From contig NZ_BOVL01000005.1 in the NCBI RefSeq assembly GCF_019972155.1, positions 124,001 to 188,000 on the forward strand: a stretch of 64,000 nt of DNA. The letters run 5' to 3'. Each line of letters begins with the position of its first letter. Positions within the stretch are counted from its first letter, which is position 1. Under the pieces are notes generated by a model. The model saw nothing but the letters and a program-made list of their open reading frames with translations, did no database searches and was not told where the DNA came from. The DNA is from Bradyrhizobium sp. RD5-C2 (lineage in GTDB: Bacteria > Pseudomonadota > Alphaproteobacteria > Rhizobiales > Xanthobacteraceae). This document shows, in pieces, positions 27,983-35,547 of the stretch. Made by a program: the position numbers and the translations under genes.

Positions 27983-29323
27983 ATGCCGTCTTGTTTCATG
28001 ATCATGCCTTACGGTCGCAAACCGACCCAGGCCGACCCCAAGTTTGGTCCGGCCGAGATCGATTTCAACGCGCTGTGGGATCGCGCCTACGTACCCGCCA
28101 TCAAGGCACTGGGTTATCAGCCGGTGCGTGCCGACCAGGACACCAGCGCATTGATCGTCAGTGAAATGCTGGAACGGATCTACTTCGCCGATCTCGTGCT
28201 GGCCGACATGACGATTCCGAACGGCAACGTCTATTACGAGGTCGGTATCCGCCACGCATCACAGAAGACCGGGTGCGTGTTGCTTGCGGCCGACTGGTCC
28301 AAGCAATTGTTCGATGTCGTCCAGATGCGAACCGTCCGCTATCCGCTGCCCGAGGGCGAGATCACCGAGGCGACCGCCGCCGCCATGCAGGCCGCGATCA
28401 AGGAGCCGATCAAGGCGCTTGCTGACGGGATTTCGCCGATGCAGCAGTCGATTCCGGGCTATCCGGACAAGGTCGATCCGCGCAAGGCGATGACGATGCG
28501 GAGCCAGCTCGCCGAGCAAGCCGCGTTTCAGACCAAGATACGCGCGGTGCGCGCGACGCCCACGGATCAGCGCATGGCACGGGCCCAAGCGCTGATCGCG
28601 ACCGAGGGAAGCCCGCCCGCCACTTATGCAAAGGCGCTCGCTTTGTTGCTGATGCTGCGCGACTGCGTCAATGATGCCGCCGGCTGGAACATCGTGCTGG
28701 ATTTCATCGGCAAGCTTCCCGACCGCTTCTCCGACGAGCCTGAAGTGCAGGAGAATCGCGCATTTGCTGCGGCCCAGGCCGGCGACGACATCCAGGCCAT
28801 TGCCGAGATCCAGACATTGATTGATTTCGCGGGACCGACGCCGGAGCGGCTCGGTCTGATGGGTGGCCGCCACAAGCGCCTCGCCAGAGCCGCACCAGCC
28901 GGCTCGCCCGAACGCAAGCAGGAGCTGGAGAAAGCGATCGACTGTTATCAGCAGGGCATGGAGCTCGATCTCAACGCCTATTATTGCTCCAGCAATCTAC
29001 CTCGTCTCTATCGCACGCGGGGAAGCGCAGGCGACGAGGAGCGCGCGCAATCGGTCCTGCGGCTGGTGATCGCCGCCTGCGAGCGGGCGAGGCGAATGCA
29101 GATCGCTGACGAATGGCTGCGTCCGACGCTGCTCGCGGCGGCCTTCGATCTCGGCGAGCCCGACAAGGCCGATGAACTCGCGGACGCCGTTATTGCCGAA
29201 GGTCCAGCCAGATGGAAGGTGAATGGCGTGCTGAGCGACCTTGAGCAAACGGTCGCACAGGTCGCCGATCCCGCCAAGCGCGCGCGATTGTCCGCCATCG
29301 TCGGCAAGATCAAGACGGCCTGA
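27983..29323 (+). CDS. Deoxyribosyltransferase-like domain fused to TPR-type scaffold
   Basis: 446 residues. Residues 1-110 form a nucleoside 2-deoxyribosyltransferase-like (deoxyribohydrolase) domain: CFMIMPYGRKP, RADQDTSALIVSEMLERIYFADLVLADMT and NGNVYYEVGIRHA, where Glu87 is the likely catalytic residue. Residues 190-440 are all-helical with tetratricopeptide-like repeats, the region databases often name TRAFs-binding or DUF4071 after animal ASK1 kinases. Comparative work has proposed such TPR scaffolds as receptors for NAD-derived signals and linked them to TIR, SLOG and patatin proteins. AAGGA precedes the ATG by eight bases; the gene follows the SLOG gene by 12 bp. It may bind or cleave the TIR product. 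Confidence 0.75.
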   Translation: MPSCFMIMPYGRKPTQADPKFGPAEIDFNALWDRAYVPAIKALGYQPVRADQDTSALIVSEMLERIYFADLVLADMTIPNGNVYYEVGIRHASQKTGCVLLAADWSKQLFDVVQMRTVRYPLPEGEITEATAAAMQAAIKEPIKALADGISPMQQSIPGYPDKVDPRKAMTMRSQLAEQAAFQTKIRAVRATPTDQRMARAQALIATEGSPPATYAKALALLLMLRDCVNDAAGWNIVLDFIGKLPDRFSDEPEVQENRAFAAAQAGDDIQAIAEIQTLIDFAGPTPERLGLMGGRHKRLARAAPAGSPERKQELEKAIDCYQQGMELDLNAYYCSSNLPRLYRTRGSAGDEERAQSVLRLVIAACERARRMQIADEWLRPTLLAAAFDLGEPDKADELADAVIAEGPARWKVNGVLSDLEQTVAQVADPAKRARLSAIVGKIKTA

Positions 29324-29347
29324 TCGCGCGCTTCTTGCATTTCAGCC

Positions 29348-30013
29348 TCAGCCCAGCCGCATCGACAGCTCGACGTCTTCGCCGGACGGCGTCGACATGT
29401 AGCCGTTCGCCGGCGAACGCACCCGTGCCAGATAGTCGGGGCTGTAATCGGCATTGTCGGCGACGACGAAGGCGCCCGGCTTCAGGCGGCGCTCCACGAG
29501 ATCGAGGATGTCGGGGTAGAGCGCCTTGGCGCCGTCGAGCAGCACGAGGTCGATCGCATCGGGCAGATCGGTGCGCAGCGTCGTCAGCGCGTCGCCCTCG
29601 CGGATCTCGACCAGGTCATTGAGACCGCCGGCGACGAGATTGTCCCGGGCCCGCGCCACCTTGGACGGTTCGAACTCGGACGTGATCAGCCGGCCGCCGC
29701 CATTGTCGCGCAGCGCGGCGGCGAGGTGCAGCGTCGAGATGCCGAACGAGGTGCCGAACTCGACGATGTTCCGTGCCCGCGCGCCGCGCGCCAGCATGTA
29801 GAGCAGCGCGCCGGTCTCGCGCGAGACCGCGAGCGGCACGTTGTTGAAGCGGCTGTAGAGCGCGCGGTAGTCGGTCCTGCTGCGCATCAGGCCCGCCCGT
29901 TCCTCGTCGGAAAGGTCGGCCACCGCGCGCCGGGTTTCTTCCCTCGCGGCGGAGGCTTGCTCGAACAGGCGGTCGAGCTGGCCCGCGAGCTCAGGTGAAT
30001 TGAGGGTGGTCAT
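29348..30013 (-). CDS. Class I SAM-dependent O-methyltransferase
   Basis: 221-residue methyltransferase related to catechol and caffeoyl-CoA O-methyltransferases. The SAM-binding motif is NIVEFGTSFGISTLHLAAAL (about 81-100), the acidic residue after it lies in LITSEFEPSKVARARDN, and DLVLLDGAKALYP is the metal/SAM-proximal motif IV region. GGAG precedes the ATG by six bases. It is divergent from a TetR regulator across 94 bp that hold a palindromic operator, so that regulator probably controls it. The methyl acceptor is unknown; xenobiotic or antibiotic-like phenolics would fit a TetR-controlled gene. Confidence 0.87.
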   Translation of the reverse strand: MTTLNSPELAGQLDRLFEQASAAREETRRAVADLSDEERAGLMRSRTDYRALYSRFNNVPLAVSRETGALLYMLARGARARNIVEFGTSFGISTLHLAAALRDNGGGRLITSEFEPSKVARARDNLVAGGLNDLVEIREGDALTTLRTDLPDAIDLVLLDGAKALYPDILDLVERRLKPGAFVVADNADYSPDYLARVRSPANGYMSTPSGEDVELSMRLG

Positions 30014-30063
30014 GTGGGTCTCCGGTCAAAAAAGCGGCGCATCCTTGCGCCCCGCCAGAAATA

Positions 30064-30077
30064 CGAATAATTATTCG
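30064..30077. promoter_or_regulatory. Palindromic operator for the TetR regulator
   Basis: Perfect 14-bp palindrome CGAATAATTATTCG, extended by partial symmetry on both sides, midway between the divergent O-methyltransferase and tetR starts. A further half-site GCATTCGC follows at 30077-30084. Position and symmetry fit a TetR dimer site controlling both genes. Confidence 0.65.
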
Positions 30078-30107
30078 CATTCGCTAATCGCATTCCCCAG
30101 GGCGTTC

Positions 30108-30740
30108 ATGACCGAACGGCGAAGCTCTTCAATTTCCTCGCGAAAACAGCCGCAACAGGCCCGCTCCGCCGAGCTCGTCGCGGCGATTCTCGATGCTGCT
30201 GTTCAGGTTCTGACCAAGGAGGGCGCGCAGCGTTTCACCACGGCACGGGTGGCCGAGCGGGCCGGCGTCAGCGTCGGCTCGCTGTACCAGTATTTTCCGA
30301 ACAAGGCGTCGATCCTGTTCCGGCTGCAGAGCGATGAGTGGCGGCAGAACTCCAGCCTGCTGCGCGACATTCTCGCAGACCGCTCGCGGCCGCCATTGGA
30401 GCGGTTGCGTTCGCTGGTACACACCTTCATCCGCTCCGAATGCGAGGAGGCCGCGGTGCGCGTCGCACTCAACGACGCCGCGCCGCTCTATCGCGACGCG
30501 CCCGAGGCGCGCGAGGTGAGGGCAACCGGCGAGCGCATCGTCGAAGTCTTCATGCGCGAAGCATTGCCGAAGACGTCAGATGCCGTGCGTGCGATGGCTG
30601 GCGCTCTGATCACGACGACGATGAGCTCGGTCGGCAAGAATTTTTCCGAGAGCCCACGAAGTCAGGCCGAGATCGAGAGCTACGCGGACGCGATGGCCGA
30701 CATGTTCTGCGCGTATCTCAGGAGTCTTGGAAAGCGCTGA
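30108..30740 (+). CDS. TetR/AcrR family transcriptional regulator
   Basis: 210-residue repressor. The N-terminal DNA-binding domain spans about residues 20-65, with the HTH TTARVAERAGVSVGSLYQYFPNKASIL; the C-terminal helical domain would bind an effector and dimerise. The ATG at 30108 has AGGG five bases upstream; the frame extends further but upstream sequence is the operator region. It is divergent from the O-methyltransferase gene and probably regulates it and itself through the palindrome at 30064-30077. Confidence 0.92.
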   Translation: MTERRSSSISSRKQPQQARSAELVAAILDAAVQVLTKEGAQRFTTARVAERAGVSVGSLYQYFPNKASILFRLQSDEWRQNSSLLRDILADRSRPPLERLRSLVHTFIRSECEEAAVRVALNDAAPLYRDAPEAREVRATGERIVEVFMREALPKTSDAVRAMAGALITTTMSSVGKNFSESPRSQAEIESYADAMADMFCAYLRSLGKR

Positions 30741-30767
30741 AGCGCCCACCGTCGATCCGGCCGTCGT

Positions 30768-30917
30768 TCACGTGTAGTGCTTGGCGACAAGCAGAAACCC
30801 GAGCACGCCGCCGGTCACAGCGAGAACGGCCGCGCCATTGCAGAAACTCATGTAAGCGGCCGACCAATAAGAGGCAGTCTGAGAGGCCGCCGCAACTTTC
30901 TTCGGTTTCCGAGCCAA
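30768..30917 (-). CDS. Possible 49-residue membrane protein
   Basis: Frame starting with TTG (AGGA about ten bases upstream), product beginning LARKPKKVAAASQTASYW and ending in a single strong hydrophobic helix (AVLAVTGGVLGFLLVAKHYT). The basic N-terminus plus one membrane helix is plausible for a small inner-membrane protein. It sits just beyond the terminator of the upstream exported-amidase gene, so it would need its own promoter. Low confidence. Confidence 0.3.
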   Translation of the reverse strand: MARKPKKVAAASQTASYWSAAYMSFCNGAAVLAVTGGVLGFLLVAKHYT

Positions 30918-30930
30918 ACCAATGCATTCC

Positions 30931-30972
30931 TGAAAAAGGCGCCGCCACCAGGTCAACGCAGGTGACGGCGCC
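30931..30972 (-). terminator. Rho-independent terminator
   Basis: On the minus strand, stem GGCGCCGTCACC / GGTGGCGGCGCC (one mismatch, 11-base loop) followed by TTTTT. It lies 80 bp past the stop of the exported Cys-His protein gene at 31053-31436. Confidence 0.85.
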
Positions 30973-31052
30973 CGTCTGAGGGCTTCAGGGCGAAACCCCG
31001 CGGCAGCGTAAGCCGCGATGATGAATGGTTCGTATATCGCCTCGAGGTTCCC

Positions 31053-31436
31053 TTAGAACGAGGCGTAGGCGTTTCGGAACGCGATCGCGCCGGCCAGTGA
31101 GCGCGGCCGCGTGCGCACGGCATGCCCGTCGTTGCCGCTCTGGACGATCCACTGGCCGTTCTCGTGACCCACGATCTTGCCGACATGGTGACGCCAGACG
31201 ACGATCGCGCCGACCGAAGGGCCGCCTGCATTGCTGCCGTATCGCGCCCAGGATCGCGCGAGATTGTATTGCGGACCGGGATCGCTGCCGACCTGCGTAC
31301 GCATGAACCACCCGCACCACGCGGCCGGGCGGCCGGAATGTGCATGGTGTCGATAATGGTGATGACGGCCGCGAGCTTCAGCAGCAGATGAAGCGAAGGC
31401 CAAAAGCACGGCGACAGCCGCGAGAGTTTTACGCAT
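31053..31436 (-). CDS. Exported CHAP/NlpC-P60-like Cys-His amidase (small)
   Basis: 127-residue exported protein: signal peptide MRKTLAAVAVLLAFASSAAEA, a His-rich stretch (RGRHHHYRHHAH, residues 22-33), then a compact papain-like domain with AAWCGWF (Cys41) and VGAIVVWRHHVGKIVG (His83/84), the Cys-His arrangement of small NlpC/P60 or CHAP-type peptidoglycan amidases. It is shorter than typical members, with only the core domain. AGAGGA lies seven bases before the ATG. The gene stands alone and ends at a strong terminator. The His-rich segment could bind metal. Enzyme activity is inferred. Confidence 0.7.
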   Translation of the reverse strand: MRKTLAAVAVLLAFASSAAEARGRHHHYRHHAHSGRPAAWCGWFMRTQVGSDPGPQYNLARSWARYGSNAGGPSVGAIVVWRHHVGKIVGHENGQWIVQSGNDGHAVRTRPRSLAGAIAFRNAYASF

Positions 31437-31822
31437 TACAAAGTCCTCTTGTTGTTGGCAGACCATCCTGATTATGAGAGGGGCGCAGCGACGATCTGCG
31501 ATTTGGTTGCGAAGCGACCGCATCGGTCAGGCGACGCAAAACAGAGGCGGGGACATGGCCCGCACGGGCCTTTAAGAAACGGGCTATGGCCAAAATATGG
31601 CAGCCAAATCCCGTCTGGCGACACAGCATGGCCGGCATGTCCTGCGCGTATCTGAAGCGCCTCACGAAGCGCTGATACAGGCAGAATTGCTCCGAGAGCA
31701 TGTTCGCAGGTACCGCGTCCTGCAGAACCGGGTTAACAGAAGCGCCCGGCAGCAGACGGAGCTCCGCTTCGCTCAGGAGCGCCACGGTCCGGACAGGAGG
31801 GCCAGTTCGCTGGCATGCAATC
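31437..31822. other. 386-bp intergenic region without a supported gene
   Basis: Open frames exist on both strands but none has a ribosome site, recognisable domain or convincing protein composition. The region must hold the promoter of the exported amidase gene (minus) and of the RidA gene (plus). Confidence 0.5.
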
Positions 31823-32287
31823 GTGAATCTTGAGCAACGTCTGAATGAACTCAACATCGAGCTGCCGATGTCGGCGGCGGCCGGCGGCGCCTACGCGCCG
31901 GTGGTGGTCCATGGCGACACGATCTATGTCAGCGGTCAGCTTCCGCGCGACGGCGACAAGGTGCATGTCGTCGGCCAGGTTGGCCGTGATGTCACACTGG
32001 AGGAAGCCAAGCGGGGCGCACGGCTGGCGCTGATCCGCGGATTGGCCGCGATCAAGGCGCATCTCGGGTCGCTCGATCATGTCACGCAGATCCTGAAGCT
32101 CACGGTGTTCGTGCACAGCGCAGCGGATTTCAGCGGTCAGACGGCCGTCGCCGACGGAGCGTCGGAGCTCATCATGGAGCTGTTCGGTCCGGAACGGGGC
32201 CTGCACACCAGGACGAGCGTTGGCGTCGCGCAGCTTCCGCGCAACGCATCGATCGAAGTCGAGTTGATCGCAGCGCTGGCGCGCTAG
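31823..32287 (+). CDS. RidA/YjgF/UK114-family protein
   Basis: 154-residue enamine/imine deaminase-fold protein, which removes reactive 2-aminoacrylate-type intermediates or performs related hydrolysis. Features: APVVVHGDTIYVSGQLPRDGD, the LTVFVHSAADF strand and HTRTSVGVAQLPRNASIEVE, where Arg130 matches the catalytic Arg of RidA. The start is the GTG at 31823; the open frame runs further upstream without family similarity. It is of the longer YjgF subtype with an N-terminal NLEQRLNELNIELP helix. Its TAG stop is the first bases of a dispersed repeat. Confidence 0.87.
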   Translation: MNLEQRLNELNIELPMSAAAGGAYAPVVVHGDTIYVSGQLPRDGDKVHVVGQVGRDVTLEEAKRGARLALIRGLAAIKAHLGSLDHVTQILKLTVFVHSAADFSGQTAVADGASELIMELFGPERGLHTRTSVGVAQLPRNASIEVELIAALAR

Positions 32288-32388
32288 AGCATGATCCGGA
32301 AAAGTGCGAAGCGGTTTTCCGAAGAGATCATGCTCAAACAACAAGCTGAAGCGCGATGACGATTCAACTCAATCTCATCGCGCTTTAG
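32286..32388 (+). repeat. Dispersed repeat, AGAGCATGATCCGG family (copy 1)
   Basis: Two nested hairpin elements: GAGCATGATC ... GATCATGCTC around a GCGAAGCGG core, then AAGCGCGATGACGATT ... CTCATCGCGCTT. The same element in reverse orientation is at 62939-63034. It begins exactly at the RidA stop codon. I recognise it as a high-copy Bradyrhizobium-type intergenic repeat. Confidence 0.8.
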
Positions 32389-32555
32389 GCGCGAAGCGCG
32401 TCTTCCTCTTCCCATGCCAATTTCGCGTAGCACCTCAGCCAAAAGTTGCACGCTTACGCGTCTGTGTATTGACGGCTGCGGAGCTTCGGGACGACACTCA
32501 TGCCAACAAGCAATGAGCTCGTAGGCATCTGGTCTAAGTTCCCGGAGAGGACACC

Positions 32556-34523
32556 ATGTCGAAACGCAGCGAAAAGCGCCGCGCAGGCGCGCTCGATTCC
32601 GGCCGCCGAAATTTCCTGAAGGGTGCAACCGCCGCCGGTGCGGCGGCGCTGGCTGCCCCCGCCGCCGGCAACACTGCAATGTCAGGCATTGCCGAACAGC
32701 GTCCCAAGAAAGCGCTCAAGGCTGCGCTCCCCGGCCCGAGGCTCGCGGCGGCCGATGCGCTGCCGCCGCCGGCCGATCCGGTCAATCAGACCTCGAGCGG
32801 CGGCGACTTCATGGTCGACGTGCTCAAGACGCTCGACATCGATTACCTCGCGATGAATTGCGCCTCGAGCTTCCGCGGACTGCATGAGGCCATCATCAAT
32901 CATGGCGGCAACAAGAAGCCCGAGATCATCACCTGTCCGCATGAAGAGATCGCGGTGCATATGGGCCAGGGCTACGCCAAGATCGAGGGCAAGCCGCTTG
33001 CCATGATCTGCCATGGCGTGGTCGGTCTGCAGCATGCATCGATGGCGATGTACAACGCCTGGTGCGACCGCGTCCCGGTCATCGTGATGGGCGGCAACAT
33101 CATGGAAGCCGACAAGCGCGCACCGGGCGCCGAATGGCCGCATTCGGCAATCGACCCCGCGGCGCTGACCCGCGACTTCGTCAAGTGGGACGACCAGCCA
33201 GCCTCGCTGCAGCATTTCGCGGAATCGGCGCTGCGCGCCTACAAGATATCAACCACGCCGCCGATGGCGCCGGTGATGCTGTCGCTCGACCAGGAGCTGC
33301 AGGAAAACCCGATCGAGAATCGCAACCGCCTCCGCATCCCGAAATTCACCCCGGCGCTGCCGCCGCAGGGCGACGACGCGGCGCTGGCCGAGCTCGCCAA
33401 AATGCTGGTCGCGGCGGACAATCCGGTGATCCTGTGCGACCGGATGGCGCGCACGCCCGCCGGCATGCCGCGCCTGGTGGAGCTTGCGGAAACCCTGCAA
33501 TGCGCCGTGATCGATAATTTCGGGCGGATGAATTTTCCTTCGCGCCACCCGCTGAACCAGTCGTTCCGCCGCTCCATCCTGTCGCAGGCCGATCTGATCC
33601 TGGCGATGGAGGTCAACGACATCTGGGGCTCGCTCAGCGATTTCCACGATCGCATCGTGCGTACCTCTGAGCCGCGCTACAAAAAGTCGGCCAAGATCGT
33701 CACGCTCGGCACCCGCGGCCTGTACATGAAGGCCAACTACCAGGACCTTGGCCGCTATCAGGAGGTCGATCTCGACATCGCTGGTGATGCCGAGGCGAGC
33801 CTGCCGGCCTTGACCGAGCAGGTCAAACGCAGGATCGACGAGGGACGCAAGGCCGCGCTCGACGCACGCGGCAAGAAGCTCGCGGCCACCCAGCTCGCCA
33901 CCGTCGAGCAGGCGAAGCTTGACGCAACGATCGGCTGGGACGCGAGCCCGATCACCACGGCGCGGCTGTGCGCCGAGCTCTACAGCCAGATCAAAGATGA
34001 GGACTGGTCGCTGGTCGGCACCTCGATCGGCCTGTCATGGCCGCATCGCTTGTGGAATTTCACCAAGCCCTATCAATGGAACGGCGGTTCCGGCGGCGGC
34101 GGTGTCGGGTACACTTTGCCGGCTTCGCTCGGGGCTGCGCTCGCCAACAAGCGGCACGGACGATTGACGGTTGCGATCGGCGGCGACGGCGACTTCATGT
34201 TCGTGCCTTCGACGCTCTGGACGGCCGCGCACCATCAGATCCCGATGCTCTACATCGTGCACAACAACCGGGCCTACCATCAGGAATACATGTATCTGCA
34301 AGCGATGGCCGCCCGCCACGGCCGCGGCATCACCAACGCCGATATCGGCACCACGATCAAGGATCCCTTCGTCGATTATGCGACCGTCGCCAAGGGGTTC
34401 GGCGTCTATGGCGAGGGACCGATCAGCGATCCGAATGCGCTGGCGCCGGCGCTGAAGCGCGCCATTGCCATGGTCAAGAGCGGCCAGCCGGCGCTGCTCG
34501 ACGTCGTGATGGATCAGCGGTGA
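32556..34523 (+). CDS. Tat-exported thiamine-diphosphate-dependent enzyme
   Basis: 655-residue enzyme of the acetolactate synthase/pyruvate oxidase/benzoylformate decarboxylase superfamily. The three-domain fold is evident: N-terminal Pyr domain with catalytic Glu130 (CPHEEIAVHMGQGYAK), middle domain with NPVILCDR near 290, and the C-terminal PP domain with GDG (543-545) leading to HNN near 571. Unusually, it begins with a Tat signal (SGRRNFLKGATAAGAAALAAPAA), so it should be exported folded with cofactor. A small c-type cytochrome gene follows after 13 bp, suggesting that electrons from a 2-oxo acid or related substrate pass to cytochrome c in the periplasm. The substrate is unknown. Confidence 0.85.
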   Translation: MSKRSEKRRAGALDSGRRNFLKGATAAGAAALAAPAAGNTAMSGIAEQRPKKALKAALPGPRLAAADALPPPADPVNQTSSGGDFMVDVLKTLDIDYLAMNCASSFRGLHEAIINHGGNKKPEIITCPHEEIAVHMGQGYAKIEGKPLAMICHGVVGLQHASMAMYNAWCDRVPVIVMGGNIMEADKRAPGAEWPHSAIDPAALTRDFVKWDDQPASLQHFAESALRAYKISTTPPMAPVMLSLDQELQENPIENRNRLRIPKFTPALPPQGDDAALAELAKMLVAADNPVILCDRMARTPAGMPRLVELAETLQCAVIDNFGRMNFPSRHPLNQSFRRSILSQADLILAMEVNDIWGSLSDFHDRIVRTSEPRYKKSAKIVTLGTRGLYMKANYQDLGRYQEVDLDIAGDAEASLPALTEQVKRRIDEGRKAALDARGKKLAATQLATVEQAKLDATIGWDASPITTARLCAELYSQIKDEDWSLVGTSIGLSWPHRLWNFTKPYQWNGGSGGGGVGYTLPASLGAALANKRHGRLTVAIGGDGDFMFVPSTLWTAAHHQIPMLYIVHNNRAYHQEYMYLQAMAARHGRGITNADIGTTIKDPFVDYATVAKGFGVYGEGPISDPNALAPALKRAIAMVKSGQPALLDVVMDQR

Positions 34524-34536
34524 AGCGGAGATGGCG

Positions 34537-34923
34537 ATGATGAATATTTCCGTAAAGCATCTTGTCGCCGTCGCCGCGATCGCGGGGGCTTTCGCGTTCG
34601 GCAATGTCGTTGCATCGCGCGCCGAGGACGCGCCGGCCGGTGATGCCGTCAACGGCAAGCGGCTTTATCTTGCCGACGGCTGCTTCGAATGCCACGGCCG
34701 CGCCGGGCAGGGCGGTCGTTTCAACTACCTGACGCCTGCGCTGGCGCAGATCGCGCTGCCGGTGGAATCCTTCATCGCCTTCCTGCGCGAGGCGCCGAAC
34801 GACATGCCGTCATTTTCCGCAGACGTGCTGTCGGACAAGGATGCCGCCGACATCCACGCCTATCTCAGCTCGCTGCCGGGACCGAAGGCGGCCAAGGATA
34901 TTCCGCCGATCCTGAACCAGTGA
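34537..34923 (+). CDS. Small exported c-type cytochrome
   Basis: 128-residue monohaem cytochrome with signal peptide (cleavage near ASRAE-DAP), haem motif CFECH, and a distal Met candidate in NDMPSF. GGAG lies six bases before the ATG at 34537; ATGs at 34531 and 34540 are alternatives. It follows the Tat-exported ThDP enzyme gene by 13 bp and is probably its electron acceptor, similar to the cytochrome partners of periplasmic alcohol and aldehyde dehydrogenases. Confidence 0.9.
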   Translation: MMNISVKHLVAVAAIAGAFAFGNVVASRAEDAPAGDAVNGKRLYLADGCFECHGRAGQGGRFNYLTPALAQIALPVESFIAFLREAPNDMPSFSADVLSDKDAADIHAYLSSLPGPKAAKDIPPILNQ

Positions 34924-35340
34924 GGGAGTTCGCGAGGCGCCGGACTGTTTCGTCGTCGCTCGCGCGCGCCTTGGCTTCGACGGATGCGCTTCACCCTTGC
35001 AGCCCACGCGTGGCGGTGCCACGCGATGCAATCCACGTTTGTTGATTACGCTTCGCGATTGGCTGTGTTCGATCGCGTTCGCCTTGCCTTGACGAGGTGA
35101 TGCGAAACGGGCGGGGCGTTGGCCAACGCTCGTTTCAGATGGCGCAAGGCGACGCAGGCAGAGCGTTCGCCATTGCGCTGAACGTTCAGTAAAATGATCC
35201 ACTAAACATCGGGTAGAGCCGAGCGCTGGGTGCTTTCCACTATCGGCGTTGGTGCACTGCAGCGATTATCTCGCGCTGGATAGCGCGGACAGCTTCTCTT
35301 GAGGTTCGCAAGAAACCCGCTTGACGGGTTCCTGAATTTA
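34924..35340. repeat. Long intergenic region, probably repeat-derived
   Basis: No gene supported. The part from about 34950 to 35190 contains GC-rich short inverted repeats (for example GCGTGGCGGTGCCACGC at 35009-35025 and GGCGTTGGCCAACGC at 35117-35131) and a minus-strand frame whose Arg/Ser-rich product looks like translated repeat, not protein. I believe similar sequence recurs in Bradyrhizobium genomes, but there is no second copy in the window. Confidence 0.4.
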
Positions 35341-35359
35341 GTAATACGTTTAGTATTAC
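35341..35359. promoter_or_regulatory. Inverted-repeat operator upstream of the ABC/Dha operon
   Basis: GTAATAC-N5-GTATTAC, a perfect 7-bp inverted repeat with a 5-base spacer in a locally AT-rich stretch, about 190 bp before the binding-protein gene. It is the best candidate for a repressor site at the promoter of the whole transport-kinase operon. The cognate regulator is not obvious; the small regulator at 44226-44651 is one option. Confidence 0.55.
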
Positions 35360-35547
35360 AAAAACGATAAACATCGCGCATCGAGCTGATGCGTGGGAGG
35401 AGCCCCGCCATCCGGACCCCGATGTCCGGACGCGTTCAGTCTCGCTCTCCATCATCGCTCATCAACTCGGTTTTCGAAGTCTCGGCGTCAATCCGGCATG
35501 GATGCGCCGGGCGAGTTAGGTGCTTCAACGATAGGGAGGAAATGGAT

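Noticed and set aside
24314..29323. Assignment of the locus as CBASS or Thoeris
   Set aside because: No CD-NTase or other cyclase and no SIR2-SLOG ThsA is present. The TIR is large and the effector is a patatin, so naming it after either system is not supported.
30918..30956. Longer start for the 49-residue membrane ORF
   Set aside because: The extra 13 codons lie in the stem of the intrinsic terminator and begin with a TTG that lacks a ribosome site.
31429..31857. 142-codon minus-strand frame upstream of the exported amidase
   Set aside because: No ribosome site or domain; it overlaps the start of RidA and the amidase promoter. Left as intergenic.
34810..35202. 130-codon minus-strand frame after the cytochrome gene
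   Set aside because: Product is Arg/Ser-rich, partly antisense to the cytochrome, and lies on sequence that looks like an intergenic repeat.
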